64,000 bases of DNA from contig SAAC01000002.1 in the NCBI GenBank assembly GCA_009929605.1, forward strand, positions 1 to 64,000. Direction: 5' to 3'. A model generated the notes under the pieces. That model searched no databases and was not told where the DNA came from. It was given only the letters and a program-made list of their open reading frames with translations. Position 1 is the first letter of the stretch; each line of letters begins with the position of its first letter. This DNA comes from Negativicutes bacterium. GTDB lineage: Bacteria > Bacillota > Negativicutes > Veillonellales > Veillonellaceae. Below, piece after piece: positions 18,045 to 26,995 of the stretch. Both the position numbers and the translations under genes were made by a program.

Positions 18045-18777
18045 TAAGCTTCTCCTGTAATGGTTCATCTACTTGTGCTGACAAGATAATATCATCATCT
18101 ATATCTGTTATAAATAAAGTTTGTTGTTTCAATAATTCTAATACAGCCATAAAAACAGTTACCATTCCACTCTTGTCGCCAATTTCCATTAATAGTTGAC
18201 TAAAGAACATGCTCTCACCACGCCGAGCACGGCTAAATAAATGAATCATCATATCCTCAAGACTATACGGATCTTTCTCTACCTTAACCTGTGTTATCGG
18301 TGTTTCTTGTTCTTCTAATACACGTTTAAATGTGTTAGCGAATACTTGGTATAAATGAGAAATATCAAGCTCATAATATCGATCTAAACCAAGAACGCTA
18401 GTTTCCTCTGGTCTGGAAAATAATGTTGTATCTAAGGAAGTCTTTTCATAAATTAGTTCTGTAAACTCTTTGATTTTCTTAAATTCAACAAGTTTAGCTA
18501 CTAATTCATCACGAGGATCTTCCTCATCCTCTGTAACTGGTGAGGCCTTTGGCAATAACATACGCGATTTAATTTGCAACAATGTGGAGGCCATTACAAG
18601 AAATTCACTACTATAATGAATGTCAAAATGATTCCAATTGTCTAAATACTCCATATATTGGCATGTTATTTCTACAATAGGAATATCATAAATTTCAATT
18701 TTGTGGTTTTCTATTAAATGTAATAATAAATCTAACGGTCCTTCAAAGACTGAAAGTTTATAGCTATAGTCCTCCAT
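18034..18777 (-). CDS. scpA: Chromosome segregation and condensation protein ScpA (kleisin)
   Basis: The 247-residue kleisin opens with the ScpA motif YKLSVFEGPLDLLLHLIENHKIEIYDIPI and has an acidic linker (EDEEDPRDELV) before the C-terminal winged helix. It bridges the two SMC heads together with ScpB, whose gene overlaps it. It is the first gene of the long leftward transcript running to ispH-rpsA. The divergent transferase gene starts about 200 bp to the right. Confidence 0.95.
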   Translation of the reverse strand: MEDYSYKLSVFEGPLDLLLHLIENHKIEIYDIPIVEITCQYMEYLDNWNHFDIHYSSEFLVMASTLLQIKSRMLLPKASPVTEDEEDPRDELVAKLVEFKKIKEFTELIYEKTSLDTTLFSRPEETSVLGLDRYYELDISHLYQVFANTFKRVLEEQETPITQVKVEKDPYSLEDMMIHLFSRARRGESMFFSQLLMEIGDKSGMVTVFMAVLELLKQQTLFITDIDDDIILSAQVDEPLQEKLNEY

Positions 18778-18979
18778 ATAGTTCCTTTTCTAGTAGCAGA
18801 ATATATTAACCTCTATAACCATTTAATTATAAGCTACTTTACTAGAAAACTCTAGTCTATTTCACGTAATGTGTCCTCCTCAATGTATTGTATTTTTTAC
18901 TTAGTTCTGATATCTTATAATAAGCAATTTTATTTATTTTTCATTACAAATTTATACTATGTCGCGAAAGGCTTATACC

Positions 18980-20809
18980 ATGCTTAACGGACTCAAACAG
19001 ATATACCATAACCCCATATTTAGATATGGCATTATCGGTATCATAACGTATATTGTTCTTACCCTCATCTATACACCTATTACATTAGGGCTCGATGTTG
19101 AAGACATTACAATTTTAGCGGTTCCTACCAGTGTTGGTTTATTCTTATTCCAATATTTTATGGGCTCCACCGTTTTCCACAGACCATTCATTGGTCATGG
19201 ACTTGTAGGCATCTTATGGATGCTCACATTCCCACTACTATTCCATTGGTCCTATATTAAACCACTCTATTTTTATGAATTCGCTAATGATTTTTTATTT
19301 GGCTTACTCATATTCATGGGCTGTTCTGGACTTCATTTTCTCGCAACCTTCCCTCAAAAATGGACCAAAAGTATTAGTTTTATTTTTTCCATCATCAGTA
19401 TGTTACTGAGCTTAATTCCATTTATTCAAATTGGCTATTATATTGCCACTTGGCATTGTTTGACACCTGCCAGCTTATTAGCTTTGTATATGACAAATCC
19501 TGAGGAAGCCTTCGGTTTTCTAAAAAGTACAGCTGGATATCCTGGACTTATCGCCGTCGGTATAGGACTCATAGTTTGGACCTATTTCCTCTACTGGTGT
19601 CATTGTGGTATGAGTCGTGTAGTAGAACTCAACTCTACACGTCCACTTCGTCTTGGCGTGCTTGTGTCCGCACTAGTGGCCTTTCTAATTTATGTACCAT
19701 TCTTCTTATTCCCTGTTACTTGTATTATGGCTAACTGGTACGCTGCTGTTGACTATGTAAAACAAATGCAACAATACAACGACCACCATCATAAGGTATA
19801 TGATTCATTTAATTTAGATTCCCCAAATACAGCAGCAAAGGAAACACCCGGTACCATCATCCTAGTCATTGGCGAATCTGCCTCTCGTGATTATATGAAG
19901 GTCTATAATCCTGATTTTGCCTATGATGATACACCATGGCAAAGTCAAGTATCACAAGATAGAGATAATTTTTACTTCTTTAATCATGCCTATTCCTCAT
20001 ATGTACAAACTGTACCAACATTAGAACGCGCCCTGTCAGAACGTAACCAATATGACGATCGTCCATTTTTAGATTCTGCAAACATTATGGACATCGCTAA
20101 AAAAGCAGGCTATAACACAACATGGTTTAGTAACCAAGGTGTGTTTGGTGAATACGATACAGCCATTTCTTTAATGGCTAAAACATCAGACAAAACCAAA
20201 TGGGCTCATGAGTCCTATAGCTTCTCTGATCGTTATGATGAATATCTACTTCCTCTTTTGAAAGAAGTGGATCCTACTAAAAATAACTTTATCGTCATTC
20301 ATATTATGGGCAGTCATATTTACTATAATGACCGATATCCACATGAATTTAGCAAATGGAAAAAAGGACCTTCCCCCGATGGTATGGAAGCCTATGCTAA
20401 TAGTCAACTCTACACAGATTGGCTCTTACAAAACATTTATACCTACGCCAAAGATAATTTACACCTTCAAGCGATGGTATACTTCTCAGATCATGGTGAA
20501 AGCTTAGATAAATCTCATAATCCAGATACATTCGATTTCACGATGGCTCGTATTCCATTCTGGATGTATCTGTCTCCTGACTATCGCCAAGCTTTCCCCA
20601 CAACAGCAAGAACCTTAGCCGAAAATAGAAACCAATATTTCACAAATGATTTATTGTATGATACGCTTGCTGGTATCATGCAAGCCCCTAGTAATCATTA
20701 TGATGCGACCCGAGATTTCTCGAATCCAAAGTATCGCTTTAATCTTCATAATTTAACTACACTACTAGGCGAACAACCGCTTGCAAATGATCCATTGTAT
20801 ATGAAGTAA
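18980..20809 (+). CDS. LPS phosphoethanolamine transferase-like membrane sulfatase-fold enzyme
   Basis: The 609-residue protein has about five N-terminal membrane segments (~15-270) and a periplasmic alkaline-phosphatase-fold domain. Visible motifs are VIGESASRDYMKVYN (first metal ligand), a Thr-rich nucleophile region VQTVPTLERAL, HIMGSHIYYNDRYPHEF and YFSDHGESL. These place it in the EptA/EptB/CptA family, which adds phosphoethanolamine to lipid A or core sugars of LPS. The exact acceptor is not readable. The start at 18980 has GCGAAAGG 8 nt upstream; an in-frame ATG at 18959 has none. It stands alone on the plus strand. Confidence 0.87.
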   Translation: MLNGLKQIYHNPIFRYGIIGIITYIVLTLIYTPITLGLDVEDITILAVPTSVGLFLFQYFMGSTVFHRPFIGHGLVGILWMLTFPLLFHWSYIKPLYFYEFANDFLFGLLIFMGCSGLHFLATFPQKWTKSISFIFSIISMLLSLIPFIQIGYYIATWHCLTPASLLALYMTNPEEAFGFLKSTAGYPGLIAVGIGLIVWTYFLYWCHCGMSRVVELNSTRPLRLGVLVSALVAFLIYVPFFLFPVTCIMANWYAAVDYVKQMQQYNDHHHKVYDSFNLDSPNTAAKETPGTIILVIGESASRDYMKVYNPDFAYDDTPWQSQVSQDRDNFYFFNHAYSSYVQTVPTLERALSERNQYDDRPFLDSANIMDIAKKAGYNTTWFSNQGVFGEYDTAISLMAKTSDKTKWAHESYSFSDRYDEYLLPLLKEVDPTKNNFIVIHIMGSHIYYNDRYPHEFSKWKKGPSPDGMEAYANSQLYTDWLLQNIYTYAKDNLHLQAMVYFSDHGESLDKSHNPDTFDFTMARIPFWMYLSPDYRQAFPTTARTLAENRNQYFTNDLLYDTLAGIMQAPSNHYDATRDFSNPKYRFNLHNLTTLLGEQPLANDPLYMK

Positions 20810-20830
20810 AACTCAATTAAATACATGCCA

Positions 20831-20875
20831 AAACCCCGAGATAATGAGTTTTTCATTACTTCAGGGTTTTCTATT
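20831..20875 (+). terminator. Terminator of the phosphoethanolamine transferase gene
   Basis: The outer stem AAACCC/GGGTTT (20831-20836 with 20864-20869) and inner stem TAATGA/TCATTA (20842-20847 with 20853-20858) are followed by TTTCTATTTCT on the plus strand. Confidence 0.7.
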
Positions 20876-20968
20876 TCTACCTATTACTTATTAACATTCA
20901 TTTATAAGATAAGCTTTCAGCCCATATCTTTCACCCATACCCCAAACTATAAAGCAAATAGCTAGCTC

Positions 20969-21418
20969 TTATAATATATTATTTTCTATATCATGTTCTG
21001 TATAAACTTGAATACCATGTTTAAGTAATAATTCTGTAGTAACACCATTACCATCAACTAATCGTTTGGAGAATGTGCCATCATAAATTTGACCTTTACC
21101 ACAGCTAGGGCTTCTAGATTTTAGTACAGCATATCTACAATGATATTTTTCTACTAATGCTAACGCCATAAGTGCACCTCGGTGAAATTCTTTTGTCACA
21201 TCTTCTCCCGATGCACATCTTACATATTCCTGTATTCGTTCTGCAGGAGCTCTAGGCGTTGTCAATCCACCTAATACCTCAGGGCAACATGGAATAATTG
21301 TATAGCGCTCTTTAAGACGCTCAATATGCTCTACATAATTATTTCCACCATTATATTTACAATTGTCACCTAATAAACAAGCACTAACTAATATATAATT
21401 CTTTTCTTGATCGCTCAT
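20969..21418 (-). CDS. DUF523 family protein (YbbK-like)
   Basis: The 149-residue protein matches DUF523: ILVSACLLGDNCKYNGGNN at the start, IPCCPEVLGGLTTPRAPAERIQ, and VLKSRSPSCGKGQIYDGTFS. The conserved cysteines (ACLLGDNC, PCCPE, SPSCG) suggest metal or cluster binding, but the function is not established. The start at 21418 has AAGGA 7 nt upstream. A longer reading from 21454 lacks one. It is a single gene lying downstream of the tRNA cluster. Confidence 0.85.
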   Translation of the reverse strand: MSDQEKNYILVSACLLGDNCKYNGGNNYVEHIERLKERYTIIPCCPEVLGGLTTPRAPAERIQEYVRCASGEDVTKEFHRGALMALALVEKYHCRYAVLKSRSPSCGKGQIYDGTFSKRLVDGNGVTTELLLKHGIQVYTEHDIENNIL

Positions 21419-21550
21419 AGGTATATCCTTATTAAATAATCTACGATAGTACATATACTAGCTCTATACTTACAAATACATATCCCATAATTTCATCATT
21501 TAACGGGCTAGTATAAAGCTAATCTAAGTATATATAACCTCTATTAGATA

Positions 21551-21580
21551 TAAAAAAATAGACTAACCGAAGTTAGTCTA
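21551..21580 (-). terminator. Terminator of the tRNA cluster
   Basis: A perfect 9-bp stem (21559-21567 with 21572-21580) with a TTCG-type tetraloop is followed on the minus strand by seven T. Confidence 0.92.
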
Positions 21581-21582
21581 AA

Positions 21583-21671
21583 TGGTGCCGAGGACCGGAA
21601 TCGAACCGGTACGGTTATTTCTAACCGACGGATTTTAAGTCCGTTGCGTCTGCCTGTTCCGCCACCCCGGC
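21583..21671 (-). tRNA. tRNA-Leu (anticodon TAA)
   Basis: This class II tRNA has a 7-bp acceptor stem (GCCGGGG/CCTCGGC), an anticodon loop CTTAAAA and a long variable arm. The CCA end is encoded. It is the last gene of the five-tRNA transcript. Confidence 0.95.
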
Positions 21672-21695
21672 ATGGGTAACGTTAGTATGTAATTA

Positions 21696-21770
<75 letters not shown>

Positions 21771-21782
21771 ATAGTGGAATAA

Positions 21783-21857
21783 TGGAGCGGGAAACGAGAT
21801 TCGAACTCGCGACCCCCGCCTTGGCAAGGCGGTGCTCTACCGCTGAGCTATTCCCGC
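21783..21857 (-). tRNA. tRNA-Gly (anticodon GCC)
   Basis: The acceptor stem GCGGGAA pairs with TTCCCGC, the anticodon loop is TTGCCAA, and CCA is encoded. Confidence 0.95.
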
Positions 21858-21864
21858 ATGTACA

Positions 21865-21940
<76 letters not shown>

Positions 21941-21949
21941 ATACATAAA

Positions 21950-22025
21950 TGGCGACCCCGATCAGATTTGAACTGACGATCTTCGCCGTGACAGGGCGAC
22001 ATGTTAACCGCTACACCACGGGGCC
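21950..22025 (-). tRNA. tRNA-Asp (anticodon GTC)
   Basis: The acceptor stem starts GGCCCCG, the anticodon loop is CTGTCAC, and CCA is encoded. It is the first tRNA after the promoter at 22045-22073. Confidence 0.95.
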
Positions 22026-22044
22026 GTATTTAGAGTACTTTGTT

Positions 22045-22073
22045 AGTATATAGTTTTTCACACATATTGTCAA
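22045..22073 (-). promoter_or_regulatory. Promoter of the tRNA cluster
   Basis: On the minus strand a perfect TTGACA (22068-22073) is followed by a 17-nt spacer and TATACT (22045-22050). The predicted start lies about 12 nt upstream of mature tRNA-Asp. Confidence 0.88.
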
Positions 22074-22116
22074 GCGTATAAATAGATAAATTTTACAAAA
22101 TTTAGACCCCCTACTC

Positions 22117-22734
22117 TCACATTTGATGTGAAGCTATATATTCTAACAAATAAGGGCGTTCATCTTTAATCGTCGTATCTTCTTGATGCCCAGGATGAAT
22201 GTATAATGCATCAGAAAAGGTTATGATTCTTTCTATACTCGCTTTCATTTCCGCTGCATTCCCTGTATAGGTATCTATTGTTCCTACCATTTGCTTAAAA
22301 ACAGTATCTCCTGTAAATAAATGATTTTCCCACTGAATACATACCGATCCCGTGCTGTGCCCTGGTGTATGATGAACTTGTAAATCAAAGGGCCCCACTT
22401 GTAGTTGTCCTTCTATTAAATCTTCACACTCAGTATACATTTTTTTTTTGTATACACTTGGACGACGTCTAATCAACTGTAATAATTCTTGATCATTGGG
22501 ATGTAAATAGGCTGGTATATTAAAATATTGGCAAACATCATCGAGTGCTGTTACATGATCACAATGACCATGTGTTAACAGCACTGCCAACGGTGTCGTA
22601 TCTTTCACCATTTCGATAATATGTTGACTGTGAAAGCCTGGATCGATAATGATAGATTGATTATCTTTAATTAATATATAACAGTTCGCCTTATATAGTC
22701 CTAAGGGGCTCTTTAAAATAGTCAACTCTATCAC
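22117..22734 (-). CDS. MBL-fold metallohydrolase (glyoxalase II-like)
   Basis: The 205-residue protein has the metallo-beta-lactamase motif THGHCDH (HxHxDH, ~55), a metal His in HHTPGHSTGS (~130), a bridging Asp in FTGDTVF and a final His in IHPGHQEDT. This pattern fits a hydroxyacylglutathione hydrolase-like or other thioester hydrolase with two metals; the substrate is unknown. Its start overlaps the trkH end by 4 bp, so it is probably translated from the same message. Confidence 0.88.
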   Translation of the reverse strand: MIELTILKSPLGLYKANCYILIKDNQSIIIDPGFHSQHIIEMVKDTTPLAVLLTHGHCDHVTALDDVCQYFNIPAYLHPNDQELLQLIRRRPSVYKKKMYTECEDLIEGQLQVGPFDLQVHHTPGHSTGSVCIQWENHLFTGDTVFKQMVGTIDTYTGNAAEMKASIERIITFSDALYIHPGHQEDTTIKDERPYLLEYIASHQM

Positions 22735-24242
22735 CTCCGTTTACGACCTTGATTCCATATCACTTGATACTGTTTTGGTTTAGATGATTTTATAAAATAG
22801 CCTTCCCAAAATTGAGGATGAAACATAACAAGTATAGTAAATAACTCTAAACGTCCTAATAGCATATCAAATATAGCCACTAATTTTGCAAAATCATGGA
22901 GATCTGCAAAAGAACTTGTGGGACCAAAATTACCAAAGGCAATCCCTACATTAGCGAGAAAGGCCGTTACAATTTGAAGTGCATCACTGGTTTCCATACC
23001 AGTACAAGCCATACCAATTACAGATAGTATATAAATAGCCACAAACAAAAAGAAAAATTGTTGTGTCATTTGAATCCATTTATCAGGCATAGGCTTACCA
23101 TTTACACGCACTAGTTGAACCATATCAGGGTGAATAGACTTGCGCAAATGCATAATACTACTCTTCATTAATATGATAATTCGAATAATTTTAAGGCCCC
23201 CTGTAGTAGAACCACTACAGCCTCCAAAGAAACTATACACAAATAAAATAATTTGAGATGCTGCAGGCCATAAATTATAATCTGCTATAGCAAAACCGCT
23301 ACCTGTTTGTAAAGACACTAACATAAATGTAGCTTCTCTAAACAATGTAACTAGGCTTTTAGTAGGGGAGAAATACCATAAAAATAGAAATACTGATATC
23401 ACACCAATAGCTAAAACAAGTAAATACATGCGTGTCTCAAAATCCGAAAATATGGATTTAATGCCTTTATGAAGTGCGTTATAATAAACTGAAAAATTGC
23501 CCCCCGCCAGAATCATAAAGAATACGAATACTCCTGTAATATAATTACTAGCACTATAATCAAATCCACCTGCTGTAGTTGGCGCAAATCCACCGGTAGC
23601 AATAATTGAAAATGCATAATTTAATGCAATAAAAGGTTCAATTCCACCAGCCCACAACATCAAAAAACAAGCCACAGTAAACACCAAGTATAATCGCCAT
23701 AATTTTGATGCCATAGATCTGATTCTAGGCATTACCACACTAGGCTTTGGCACAGAGGCTTCGGCATTAAAGAAATGAGCCGCATCGGCCCCTAAGTTTT
23801 TAAGGAAAGATAGAATCAAAACGATAATCCCCATCCCTCCAATCCAGTGCAATACACCACGCCATAAAATAAAGGCTTTTGGAATAGTGTCAACGTCGGC
23901 AATAATAGATGCACCTGTAGCAGTAATACCCGATGTAGATTCAAATAAAGCACTTAAAGGATTCGTTAAAATACCAGAGAAAATAAATGGTAAAGAGCCC
24001 AGTATTGATGTCAAAATCCAAATCATAGACACCACAAGAAAGCCATCCCTTAAACTAAAGTTTTGGCTCTTGATTCCATTTCTATATAACCATCCAGCTA
24101 ATACTAGGGCTAGTAAACTCGTATAGAGAAATGAAAAATATAAATTTTGATTGATTAATCCATATACAAATGGAATTAGAGTAAAGGCACTAAAGATAAA
24201 TAATAGTTGCCCTACGAGTCTCATAACAATTTGGATACGCAT
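22731..24242 (-). CDS. trkH: Trk-type potassium uptake protein, membrane subunit
   Basis: The 503-residue membrane protein has about ten to twelve hydrophobic segments. It carries the selectivity-filter-like loops of Trk/Ktr channels, for example STSGITATGAS, ATGGFAPTTAGG, LQTGSGFA and GGCSGSTTGGLKIIR. It forms the K+ pathway gated by TrkA, whose gene lies 19 bp upstream. GGAG precedes the ATG by 4 nt. Confidence 0.94.
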   Translation of the reverse strand: MRIQIVMRLVGQLLFIFSAFTLIPFVYGLINQNLYFSFLYTSLLALVLAGWLYRNGIKSQNFSLRDGFLVVSMIWILTSILGSLPFIFSGILTNPLSALFESTSGITATGASIIADVDTIPKAFILWRGVLHWIGGMGIIVLILSFLKNLGADAAHFFNAEASVPKPSVVMPRIRSMASKLWRLYLVFTVACFLMLWAGGIEPFIALNYAFSIIATGGFAPTTAGGFDYSASNYITGVFVFFMILAGGNFSVYYNALHKGIKSIFSDFETRMYLLVLAIGVISVFLFLWYFSPTKSLVTLFREATFMLVSLQTGSGFAIADYNLWPAASQIILFVYSFFGGCSGSTTGGLKIIRIIILMKSSIMHLRKSIHPDMVQLVRVNGKPMPDKWIQMTQQFFFLFVAIYILSVIGMACTGMETSDALQIVTAFLANVGIAFGNFGPTSSFADLHDFAKLVAIFDMLLGRLELFTILVMFHPQFWEGYFIKSSKPKQYQVIWNQGRKRR

Positions 24243-24260
24243 ATGGCTCCTACAGCAGTA

Positions 24261-25601
24261 TTACTGCAAATATTTAAGTAATTTATTTACATTATCTGGC
24301 AATGTAAATATAATGATATGGTCGCTTTCTAAAACCTCAGTAATCCCAGTCGGTACAATAGGCTCGCCATTGCGCAAAATGACCCCTACAAGAGCTTTTC
24401 CTGGAAGGCGGATATCCTTCAATTGTTTTCCTACAATAGGGGAAGATCCAGTAATTTCTAATTCAATGGCTTCTGCTTTACCACCTTCAAAAGTAGAAAT
24501 ACTTACGAGCCCCTCACCACGGCGAACAAAACGGAGAATTTCACCAGATGTCAATAATCTTGGGGAGAAAACGACATCAATTCCCACTTGTTCCATAAGC
24601 ATAATATATTCAGGTCGACCTACACGAACAACTGTTTTAGGAATCCCCATATGTTTACCAACAAGAGCTACTAGCAAGTTAAGCTTATCATCATCCGTAA
24701 GGCAAATAATAACATCACTATCACCGACTTCTTCGGCCTCAAGGAGTTCTAAATTCGTTGCATCCCCATTAATAACCAGGGCTTTATCTAGCTGTGATGC
24801 CAATAACTCACAACGCTCATAATCTTTTTCAATGACTTTTACAGAAAAGCCAGCTTGCTCTAATAATATAGATAAGTTTCTACCAATTAGACCGGCCCCT
24901 ACAACAGTAGCGCGTTTATTGTATGTATCATTATTATGGAACCAAGTTCGTTCCACCTCTTCTACACTTTCTTTTAATCCTAGGAAGAATACATTATCAT
25001 TGAATTCTAGATAGCTGTCACCATGAGGAATAATCATTTCCCCAGCCCGCAAAATACCCACTAGTAATACGCCTTCTGGAAATCTGATTTCTTTAAGTGG
25101 TTGATGTAAAATTGAAATTTCATCATGTACCTTAAATTCCATCAATCGTACAGTGCCTTGGCCAAATTCCTCTACATCAATAGCACCTGGTGTTTCAAGT
25201 ATTTGCAGCAATTCTTGAGCCGTGACCATTTCTGGATTGATAAATAAATCAACACCTAAACGATCTCGTAGGTGTTCATCCATATTTTCAACCATAGTAT
25301 TATCCCGAACACGAGCAATAGTTTTAGGAATACCTAATATTTTTGCTACTGAACAAGACAAAATATTAACCTCATCCGAGTCAGTAACAGAAATAAACAT
25401 CCCTACATCTTCCACACCAATTTCTTGAAGTAATTTTAAATCACTACCATTGCCATGTACTAGATTTACATCGAGACTACTTTTTAAATTGTCAATTCGT
25501 TCTGCAACTTTATCAACAATAAATACATCATGTTCATCTTGTACTAATCTTTGAGCAAGGGAATATCCAACTTTCCCTGCACCTACGACTATGATTTTCA
25601 T
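24261..25601 (-). CDS. trkA: Trk system potassium uptake protein TrkA (two RCK domains)
   Basis: The 446-residue cytoplasmic regulator has two tandem RCK units. Each combines a Rossmann TrkA-N part (VVGAGKVGYSLAQRL at residue 4, VVGAGLIGRNLSILLEQ at ~233) with a TrkA-C part. Such proteins bind NAD(H) and nucleotides and gate TrkH. trkH follows directly. cvfB ends 3 bp upstream, so the pair may share the long obgE-derived transcript. Confidence 0.94.
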   Translation of the reverse strand: MKIIVVGAGKVGYSLAQRLVQDEHDVFIVDKVAERIDNLKSSLDVNLVHGNGSDLKLLQEIGVEDVGMFISVTDSDEVNILSCSVAKILGIPKTIARVRDNTMVENMDEHLRDRLGVDLFINPEMVTAQELLQILETPGAIDVEEFGQGTVRLMEFKVHDEISILHQPLKEIRFPEGVLLVGILRAGEMIIPHGDSYLEFNDNVFFLGLKESVEEVERTWFHNNDTYNKRATVVGAGLIGRNLSILLEQAGFSVKVIEKDYERCELLASQLDKALVINGDATNLELLEAEEVGDSDVIICLTDDDKLNLLVALVGKHMGIPKTVVRVGRPEYIMLMEQVGIDVVFSPRLLTSGEILRFVRRGEGLVSISTFEGGKAEAIELEITGSSPIVGKQLKDIRLPGKALVGVILRNGEPIVPTGITEVLESDHIIIFTLPDNVNKLLKYLQ

Positions 25602-25604
25602 AAT

Positions 25605-26618
25605 TTAATCCTTATTATCAGTGTCCTCTCCAGATTTAATATTACTTTGATCAGCACCAGTTTTATCAGCAGAATTTTGCTCCCGTTGTAAATTAGTTTC
25701 TGTCTGCTCTAAAGCTAATTTTTCAGCTTCTGCACGCTTGGTGTCTAAAAATTTACGACCGTCATCTGTGAGCAGTGTCCAACCATCTTCTTGAACAATT
25801 TTCCGTTCCTTCATTAAATGACCCAAGGCTCTTTTAAAAGCAGCTTTAGAGATATTAAATTTATCCTTAATGAGCATGGCAGAGGAACTATCGCTGAATG
25901 GAATCTTACCATTTCTCTCTTCCAAATAATTCATAATAACATCGCCATCAGATAGCAATGCCTTTTCCTTAATTGGACGCATAGATACGTTGACACGTCC
26001 ATCATCACGTTTAAACGTAATACGTGCGGATACCATTTCACCGACTTTCACAGTATGTGTCATTTCACTACGGTGCATAAAGGCAATCCAACGTTCAGGG
26101 GTAATCAAGAACGCACCATCACCGGTGAGGTTATAAACTGCGCCTTGTACCATTTGGCCAATCGTTGCCTCTACAGCAGGTTTTGAAGCACGACGCATTT
26201 CGTCATCTACGTCCATAGATACCGCTAAACGACGTGATTTATCCGTATACAAACGAACCCAAACCTTTTCGCCCACTTGTGGACGGCCACGCATTTCCGC
26301 ATGAGGCATAAAGATACCACGTTCAGTACCGACCTCAACAAAACAACCGAAATTCGTTGTATTAATGACTTCTGTATATCCAATTTGACCAATTTTCATA
26401 GCCGGTAAGCGCATACTAGCAGTTAAACGACCTTTGGGGTCTTTGTAGAGGAATACCTCTACTTCATCACCAATAGCGACCTTGTCAGTTTGTTGATCAT
26501 TATGAAGCAAAATATCATCAGAGGTATTACCAGTTTGACCATCTAAAAAGGCGCCTTGTTCACTTTTACGCAACACCTTTAGAGTGGCAATGGTATTCTC
26601 CATTAATTCGCTAGCCAT
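25605..26618 (-). CDS. cvfB: CvfB-type S1 RNA-binding protein
   Basis: The 337-residue protein contains S1-like modules at ~10-215 (IGYTEVINTTNFGCFVEVG and similar). A C-terminal winged helix at ~225-285 (FNISKAAFKRALGHLMKERKIVQ) gives the layout of CvfB/YitL proteins, conserved virulence regulators that bind RNA. The last ~45 residues are a charged, Gln-rich tail. The start at 26618 has GGGAG 6 nt upstream and lies 2 bp after the rsfS stop. Confidence 0.9.
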   Translation of the reverse strand: MASELMENTIATLKVLRKSEQGAFLDGQTGNTSDDILLHNDQQTDKVAIGDEVEVFLYKDPKGRLTASMRLPAMKIGQIGYTEVINTTNFGCFVEVGTERGIFMPHAEMRGRPQVGEKVWVRLYTDKSRRLAVSMDVDDEMRRASKPAVEATIGQMVQGAVYNLTGDGAFLITPERWIAFMHRSEMTHTVKVGEMVSARITFKRDDGRVNVSMRPIKEKALLSDGDVIMNYLEERNGKIPFSDSSSAMLIKDKFNISKAAFKRALGHLMKERKIVQEDGWTLLTDDGRKFLDTKRAEAEKLALEQTETNLQREQNSADKTGADQSNIKSGEDTDNKD

Positions 26619-26619
26619 A

Positions 26620-26982
26620 TTATACTCCCTCAAATTCTACTTGAACTGCATCATTCCATAATTGTTCAAGACCATAGAATTCACGTGGTTCATCGCCGCC
26701 AAAAATATGACAAATGATATCGCCAAAATCAAGCAAAATCCATTCGCCTTCACGGTAGCCTTCGCGGTGAAGTACTGTTACGCCTTCTTTAGCTGCCACA
26801 TCTTCGATTTCATCAGCAATACTTTGTGATTGCTTTACATTATTACCGCTGACGATTAGGAAATAGTCACCTAACATAGAAATGCCTTCTAGGTCTAAAA
26901 TCGTAATATCATGAGCTTTTTTCTCGAATGCTGCTTGTGCCAATGCTAATGCTGTGTTTTTAATATCTTCCTTTTTTTTCAT
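26620..26982 (-). CDS. rsfS: Ribosomal silencing factor RsfS
   Basis: The 120-residue protein carries the RsfS (DUF143) signature: GDYFLIVSGNNVKQSQSIADEIE, then GYREGEWILLDFGDIICHIF and REFYGLEQLWNDA. It binds L14 (uL14) and blocks subunit joining under starvation. The gene lies between the LCP and cvfB genes, its normal neighbourhood near nadD and yqeK. Confidence 0.96.
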   Translation of the reverse strand: MKKKEDIKNTALALAQAAFEKKAHDITILDLEGISMLGDYFLIVSGNNVKQSQSIADEIEDVAAKEGVTVLHREGYREGEWILLDFGDIICHIFGGDEPREFYGLEQLWNDAVQVEFEGV

Positions 26983-26995
26983 TATATCTCCTTAA

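Noticed and set aside
18980-20809. Mobile colistin-resistance gene
   Set aside because: The enzyme belongs to the broad phosphoethanolamine-transferase family, but there is no mobile element nearby, its base composition matches the region, and acceptor specificity cannot be read.
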